12,424 nt of DNA from Euperipatoides rowelli (lineage: Eukaryota > Onychophora > Udeonychophora > Euonychophora > Peripatopsidae), in assembly GCA_003024985.2 (NCBI GenBank), contig PXIH01S0026244.1, one strand, 5' to 3'. Both the position numbers and the translations under genes were made by a program. Position 1 is the first letter of the stretch. Each line of letters opens with the position of its first letter. A model generated the notes under the pieces. It worked only from the letters and a program-made list of their open reading frames with translations. It had not been told where the DNA came from and searched no databases. Shown in pieces: positions 8,301 to 12,424 of this stretch.

Positions 8301-8913
8301 GGTGTGGGGAATTTTTTAAAAAAATATATAAAACATTTATTTTTTATTTATTTCTTCTCCCCCCCCCCCCCCTTTCAAGCTTTTCATAGGACAAGCCTCT
8401 AGTTTTTTTTTTTTTTTTTATCGTTTCTTGTTTTCATACTTTACCGTGATTTGTTTTTATAATTACAGTCCACAACCATATTCGTATATGCACTAATTTT
8501 CCAATTGTTTTAAAGTGTCATCGTAAAATTAAATGTTTTAAATGAAGCTGATTATCAATACAAAAATTTAATTATATTTATCATGGACATATTTTGTTTT
8601 GTATTGATTGGTCGATTTACACAGTGCTGACTTCTGATCAATCATTGAAAAAAATTCAATCACAATTTTGCTATTTTATAGTAATTTTGTGATTAGCTTG
8701 ATCAACTGTTTATGGTATATTCCTGAAATGAAACTGTCAATTTGTTTCCACAAGATAATCAATGTAGGGTTATGCTAATTATTTGAATTTACATGTGTGT
8801 GGATTTACTAATAAAGTTGTCAAATATATGCATTAGTCATCTTTTATTGAGATTACTGAGGACTTTAGTCCAAGCATTTTTATGCCTGTCATTATTTTTA
8901 TTTTAAGCGTCTT
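8301..8913. other. Homopolymer runs and AT-rich sequence without genes
   Basis: A run of about 14 C at 8359-8372 and a T run at 8403-8419 lie in the first part. The remainder (8420-8913) is plain AT-rich sequence in which I see no gene or structured repeat. Confidence 0.5.
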
Positions 8914-8937
8914 ATGCTGGAAGTTTTGCTATTGGTA

Positions 8938-9046
8938 CAGCATAGGGCTCTCAGGCGTCCCAGAAAACAGGGATTTACCCGGATTCAGTTCATCCTTACC
9001 GGCAACCAGAGAGAGAGGCTTTCAGGGCAACCATTTGTCCCGGCCT
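8938..9046. other. GC-rich patch, possible transposon fragment
   Basis: About 110 bases stand out from the AT-rich surroundings, with GGCGTCCCAG near the start and TTGTCCCGGCC near the end. Such GTCCC/CCCGG-rich patches recur in insect repeats. An open frame, 8914-9123, crosses it, but no protein family is recognisable. Confidence 0.2.
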
Positions 9047-9123
9047 TAATAATTTTTAAATCAATATTAACGAAACTTAATTGTTTAACTGTAGTTAGCA
9101 TTGTAACCATGGGTCGTTGGTAA

Positions 9124-9489
9124 CAACTTTATATTCTTTCAGAGATAAAGAAGTAACGAAACAATATTTTTTATACCTATCCTGCCCTATCCAATTACAA
9201 TGGAAGCATCCATATATTCAACAAGCATCCGTTCAGGGAGCCTACTTGCCGAGTTTTTGTCTTCAGTCTTTCATTTAAAAATTGAATATTTAATTCAATT
9301 TTCTATTGTTCTCATTTATATTTATCCTAAAAAGGATATAAATAGAGGTGTTACTATGCTGAAATTATTAAACTTATTAATTTATAATAAAAGAATTAAA
9401 AGTAGTAATATTAAATACATAATATAACTGTCAGGTATTTTAAAAAGTGCTGAATAGAAAGATATATAATAAAAAATAAAAAAAAGCTT
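9124..9489. other. Unassigned AT-rich stretch before the tandem array
   Basis: No motif recognised. The open frame 9200-9427 becomes low-complexity Leu/Asn/Ile-rich in its second half, as expected of AT-rich DNA. A nine-A run at 9476-9484 is followed at 9490 by the first, partial monomer of the array. Confidence 0.5.
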
Positions 9490-10916
9490 GTTTAGGAATT
9501 GTCGGCACGTTATTATAATTATTAATCTTATATAAATTTTTACAGAGCATCTTGGAGCAACGCAGAACTGGAAGTTTCTTCTACTATATAAGACTGTTGT
9601 TGAATTACTCGCCACAGAGTTTAGGAATNTTTTTACAGAGCATCTTGGAGCAACGCAGAGCCGGAAGTTTCTTCTACTATATAAGACTGTTGTTGAATTA
9701 CTCGCCACAGAGTTTAGGAATTGTCGGCACGTTATTATAATTATTAATTGTATGTAGATTTTTACAGAGCATCGTGGAGCAACGCAGAACCGGATGTTTC
9801 TTCTACTATATAAGACTGTTGTTGAATTACTCGCCAAAGAGCTTAGGAATTGTCGGCACATTATTATAATTATTAATTGTATGTAAATTTTTACAGAGCA
9901 TCTTGGAGCCACGCAGAACCGGAAGTTTCTACTACTATATGACTGTTGTTGAATTACTCGCCAGAGTTTAGGAATTGTCGGCACGTTATTATAATTATTA
10001 ATTGCATGTAAATTTTTACAGGGTGTCTTGAAGCGATGCAGAACCGGAAGTTTCTTCTACTATATAAGACTGTTGTTGAATTACTCGCCACAGAGTTTAG
10101 GAATTGTCGGCACGTTATTATAATTATTAATTGTAGGTAAATTTTTACAGAGCATCTTGGAGCTATGCAGAACCGGAAGTTTCTCTACTATATAAGACTG
10201 TTGTTGAATTACTTGCCACAGAGTTTAGGAATTGTCGGCACGTTATTATAATTATTAATTGTATGTAGAATTTTACAGGGCATCTTGGAGCAACGCGGAA
10301 CCGGATGTTTCTTCTACTATATAAGACTGTTGTTGAATTACACGCCAAAGAGTTTAGGAATTGTCGGCACATTATTATAATTATTAATTGTACGTAAATT
10401 TTTACAGAGCATCTTGGAGCGACGCAGAACCGGAAGTTTCTTCTACTATATGACTGTTGTTGAATTACTCGACATAGAGTTTAGGGATTGTCGGCATGTT
10501 ATTATAATTATTAATTGCATGTAAATTTTTACAGGGCATCTTGGAGCGACGCAGAACCGGAAGTTTCTTCTGCTATATAAGACAGTTGTTGAATTAATCG
10601 CCAAAGAGTTTAGGAATTGTCGGCACGTTATTATAATTATTAATTGTATGTAAATTTTTACAGGGCATCTTAGAGCGACGAAGAACCGGAAGTTTCTTCT
10701 ACTATATAAGACTTTTGTTGAATTACTCGCCAGAGTTTAGGAATTGTCGGCACGTTATTATAATTATTAATTGTATGTAAATTTTTAGAGCACATCTTGG
10801 AGCGAAGCAGAACTGGAAGTTTTTTCTACTATATAAGACTGTTGTTGAATTACTCGCCAAAGAGTTTAGGAATTGTCGGCACATTATAATTATTAATTGT
10901 ATGTAAATTTTTACAG
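9490..10916 (+). repeat. Tandem array of a 125-129 bp monomer (about 11 copies plus a partial)
   Basis: Counting from CAGAGCATCTTGG, monomers start at 9543, 9636, 9765, 9894, 10019, 10148, 10276, 10405, 10532, 10661 and 10788, and the last ends at 10916. A partial monomer (its 3' part) occupies 9490-9542. Spacing is 125-129 bp, most often 129. Landmarks in each copy are GAGC(A/G)ACGCAGAACCGGAAGTTTC, CTACTATATAAGACTGTTGTTG, GAATTACTCGCCA.AGAGTTTAGG, ATTGTCGGCAC and GTTATTATAATTATTAATTG, then GTAAATTTTTACAG. Copies are all in direct orientation and very similar, so the array is young or homogenised. The first full copy is cut short at the N at 9629, so the true copy number is unknown. Sense and antisense open frames through the array reflect the 43-codon period, not genes. 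It may be satellite DNA, or the monomeric 5' UTR of the LINE just downstream. Confidence 0.93.
9629..9629. other. Single N inside the array, probable collapsed gap
   Basis: Monomer 1 stops at TTTAGGAAT just before the N and resumes in the TTTTTACAG end of a monomer, losing about 36 bases of the unit. This is what a mis-joined tandem array looks like in an assembly. Confidence 0.6.
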
Positions 10917-11022
10917 GTAATTAGATTCATGTTCACAGTTTCGTGTATGAAGTTGACTGCATTTTAGACCTGACCTTGTTATTTGTACAGTTAGTTTTAT
11001 TTTTCCTCTTTGGTTTTTCCAG
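10917..11022 (+). other. Intron-like 106-bp spacer between monomers
   Basis: The array ends ...TTTTTACAG, then GTAATTAG..., and the spacer ends in a long pyrimidine-rich tract and TTTTTCCAG directly before the next monomer (AGTATCTTGGAGC). So it begins GT, ends AG, and sits exactly at a monomer border. It shares no sequence with the monomer apart from the last few bases. It could be an intron, an insertion, or old flanking sequence between two repeat insertions. Confidence 0.5.
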
Positions 11023-11151
11023 AGTATCTTGGAGCGACGCAGAACCGGAAGTTTCTACTACTATAAGAGACTGTTGTTGAATTACTCGCCACAGAGTTTA
11101 AGAAGTGTCAGCACGTTATTATAATTATTAATTGCATGGAAATTTTTACAG
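11020..11151 (+). repeat. Isolated twelfth monomer
   Basis: It has the same unit as the array, from CAGAGTATCTTGGAGCGACGCAG to GGAAATTTTTACAG, with a few unique changes (TACTATAAGAGAC in place of CTATATAAGAC; AAGAAGTGTCAGCAC in place of AGGAATTGTCGGCAC). It is followed at 11152 by GTATGT, a good splice-donor-like sequence. Confidence 0.9.
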
Positions 11152-11338
11152 GTATGTCTAGCATTTTTTTTTTCTAATTTTATTACAGGTATTTGTTCTG
11201 TCAACATGTGTTCCAAACTCTCCTAATTACTAGGTTCTGATTTACTGAATGTTATTTTGACATTTTGTTGTTTTACTTTGCAAATCAGACTAACTCCGAT
11301 AAAAAAAAAAGAAAAAAATTCATTCTAAAACATCATTA
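11152..11338. other. Leader between the last monomer and LINE ORF1
   Basis: It begins GTATGT, has a T-rich tract and TTATTACAG at 11180-11188 (a further GT...AG of 37 bases, too short for a normal animal intron), then AT-rich sequence with an A-rich stretch at 11301-11317. The start of ORF1 must lie in or just after this region. No intact start codon context can be chosen. Confidence 0.45.
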
Positions 11339-12034
11339 TGTATGGTTTGTAACCTTAAAGTTAACAACAATGATAAAGCCTTGTGTTGTGATGCATATAT
11401 GAATTGGCATCACTCACATTGCTTAAATACCCCTTTATTTGCAAAATGACGATGACTTTGGCTTGTTCTCCCTGTAAGAAAGATAAGGTTGATTTTTAAA
11501 AAGAAATTCATAATTTGCGTACAGTATGGACTCTCAGAATTTAACGTTAACTAAATCTTATTGCTAAAAACCATTCTTTGGTTTTTGATAAAATAGACAC
11601 TTTATCACAAGATCATATACTGTTAAAACAAAAGGTTGAATCTAATTTCAATAGTCAACAATTGGAATCATCTAATACTGCTTCTTCCCATACTTCCAAT
11701 CTTGATAGTTCTAATTTTGCGAATTTAATGACTGACCACTATCTACTGTTGTTTGAGCTTAGTTATAACATTTGATACTCCTTATCATAAATGGTCATTA
11801 TTTAAACTAGCCTACAAACTAAAATCATTTGTTTGCTCTGGTAATTTGTCTCTTTCATTGGATAAAAATAAGAAAGAGAGAGAACTGAGTAAAGTAATAT
11901 ATGATCAATTTAAAAGACGCAAGGCAAATGGTGATAGGGTAAAGCTTATGGGCAATAAGATTACTGAGCTACCTTTGCACTCATTAAATACTTCAAATAC
12001 AAATACAAATATGCCAGACAACAACAGACCATAG
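11339..12034 (+). pseudogene. LINE ORF1 remnant with PHD-like zinc finger
   Basis: ORF1 proteins bind the element's RNA. In frame from 11339 the sequence reads CMVCNLKVNNNDKALCCDAY, then WHHSHCLNTPLF: Cys at 11339 and 11348, Cys-Cys 15 and 16 residues after the second, and W-H-H-S-H-C, a C-x2-C...C...W.H..C spacing of PHD-like fingers. A TGA and a frameshift follow. The last pair, CSPC (11464-11475), is in another frame. Next come 11578-11772 (DKIDTLSQDHILLKQKVESN, heptad-like hydrophobic spacing that suggests a coiled coil) and 11753-12034 in a third frame, with KKERELSKVIYDQFKRRKAN and then GNKI, typical of the end of CR1-group ORF1. The stop is TAG 12032-12034. A downstream T-rich stretch (12067-12134) separates it from the endonuclease part. 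Confidence 0.65.
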
Positions 12035-12135
12035 TCCAGCAAGGATGTCTCTGGTCCTAATCTAATATTTTTTTTAAATTTTTATATAATTTTATTATTT
12101 TTTTTTTTTCAATTATAATTTTCTTTTTTTTTTCA

Positions 12136-12338
12136 CGTAGACAAGCTGATTCTAACGATATTGTGATCACTGAAACAAATCAATCTTTATAGCAATCAAA
12201 TTTGAGTAGATCTAATCTTAATTATTTACAGTTTTTTTATTCCAACGTAAATTCAATTTTGTCTAAAATAAATTAAATAGAAATTATTCTCACTAATCAC
12301 CAGCCCTTATTCTTTGCCTTAACTGAAACTTGGTTTAA
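12136..12338 (+). pseudogene. Start of LINE ORF2 endonuclease, truncated by insertion
   Basis: The endonuclease nicks target DNA to start reverse transcription. One frame contains LNYLQFFYSNVNSILSKIN, a stop TAA at 12274-12276 (family form has an acidic residue), then IEIILTNHQPLFFALTETWF. The N-x-SI..K...L and ALTETW motifs are the opening of the apurinic-type endonuclease domain; the Glu of TETW is the metal-binding residue. Another stop, TAG, lies at 12190-12192. The frame ends at the TTAA 12335-12338 where a piggyBac-like terminus begins. Confidence 0.65.
12335..12338. repeat. TTAA target site at the piggyBac-like insertion
   Basis: The TTAA lies between LINE sequence (ACTTGGTTTAA, coding TWF) and CCCTTTAAACTCGG. 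piggyBac-family elements insert at TTAA and duplicate it. The second copy lies outside the window. Confidence 0.75.
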
Positions 12339-12424
12339 CCCTTTAAACTCGGATGACCGGTATTTCGGTCATAATGGTATGTGCCACTTTGTCGGATGAC
12401 GCCTTTATCGGTCATTGCGAGATA
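12339..12424. mobile_element. piggyBac-like element, terminal part only
   Basis: It starts CCCTTTAAACTCGG, like the CCCTTTG...-type terminal repeats of piggyBac elements, immediately after TTAA. Inside are two direct copies of a 24-base unit, 12349-12372 and 12392-12415 (19 of 24 identical), each with dyad symmetry (ATGACCG...CGGTCAT in the first). Such subterminal repeats are probable transposase-binding sites. The element runs off the window, so whether it carries a transposase or is a short non-autonomous copy cannot be seen. Confidence 0.7.

Larger units (their letters stand above)
11300..12338 (+). mobile_element. 5' part of a non-LTR retrotransposon (LINE, CR1/Jockey-type)
   Basis: A PHD-like zinc finger is followed by a heptad-like stretch and an ORF1 tail with an RRKANGD.V...GNKI pattern, then by the start of an apurinic-endonuclease frame with SNVNSILSKI and FALTETWFN. 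This order is that of CR1/Jockey/L2-group elements with a PHD-type ORF1. Frameshifts and stops show a dead copy. The endonuclease is cut at 12338 by the piggyBac-like insertion, so the rest of ORF2 may continue beyond the window. The left border is uncertain and could include the monomer array. Confidence 0.7.

Noticed and set aside
8914-9123. 69-codon open frame over the GC-rich patch
   Set aside because: No protein family recognised. The patch resembles repeat DNA rather than coding sequence.
9552-9740. Plus-strand open frame SILEQRRTGSFFYY... repeated in the array
   Set aside because: Each monomer has a stop after about 33 codons in this frame and unit lengths of 125-128 shift it. Nothing suggests translation.
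9382-9984. 200-codon minus-strand open frame with repeated Cys/Arg/Ser segments
   Set aside because: It is the read-through of a tandem array whose period (129) is a multiple of three. It crosses the N at 9629, has no known domain and differs between monomers wherever length varies.
11152-11188. 37-base GT...AG as a mini-intron
   Set aside because: Shorter than usual animal introns. The T-rich tract and AG can arise by chance in this AT-rich leader.

Overview
This is an AT-rich window of eukaryotic nuclear DNA with no intact host gene. The mix of DNA transposons (Tc1/mariner, pogo-like, piggyBac-like), a LINE, an LTR-like fragment and a tandem satellite fits an arthropod, probably an insect. 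That assignment is an inference and I cannot name a species. Every coding stretch I recognise is a broken transposon gene, and most other open frames in the window are short chance frames.

Layout. Bases 1-444 are unassigned. Bases 447-1737 hold a decayed but complete-length Tc1/mariner-superfamily element with terminal inverted repeats (TIRs), a TA duplication and a transposase pseudogene split over all three forward frames. Bases 1740-2283 are unassigned. Bases about 2284-5911 look like a pogo-like (DDE_1, Tigger/jerky-type) element: inverted repeats at both ends, and only the C-terminal part of the transposase left. That part is split into 3066-3470 and 5454-5603 by an insert of about 1.96 kb (3473-5434). 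The insert has a CCAAT/TATA promoter-like stretch, an AATAAA and two tRNA-Lys-type primer-binding-site look-alikes, so I read it as an LTR-retrotransposon fragment. Bases 5912-8214 are AT-rich and unassigned. A hAT-like terminus sits at 8215, followed by homopolymer runs and a small GC-rich patch at 8938-9046.

Bases 9490-10916 are a direct tandem array of a 125-129 bp monomer: about eleven copies plus a partial one, broken by one N at 9629. A twelfth copy at 11020-11151 is separated from the array by a 106-bp spacer that starts with GT and ends with a pyrimidine tract and AG. About 190 bp further on is a broken non-LTR retrotransposon (CR1/Jockey-type): ORF1 with a PHD-like zinc finger at 11339-12034, then the start of the endonuclease at about 12136-12338. 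At 12335-12338 the endonuclease frame is cut by a TTAA followed by a piggyBac-like terminus that runs off the window.

The genes do not work together as a pathway; this is a palimpsest of nested insertions. The most interesting parts are the monomer array directly upstream of, and in the same orientation as, the LINE ORF1 (possibly a monomeric 5' UTR promoter array, possibly just satellite), and the GT...AG spacer lying exactly at a monomer boundary.
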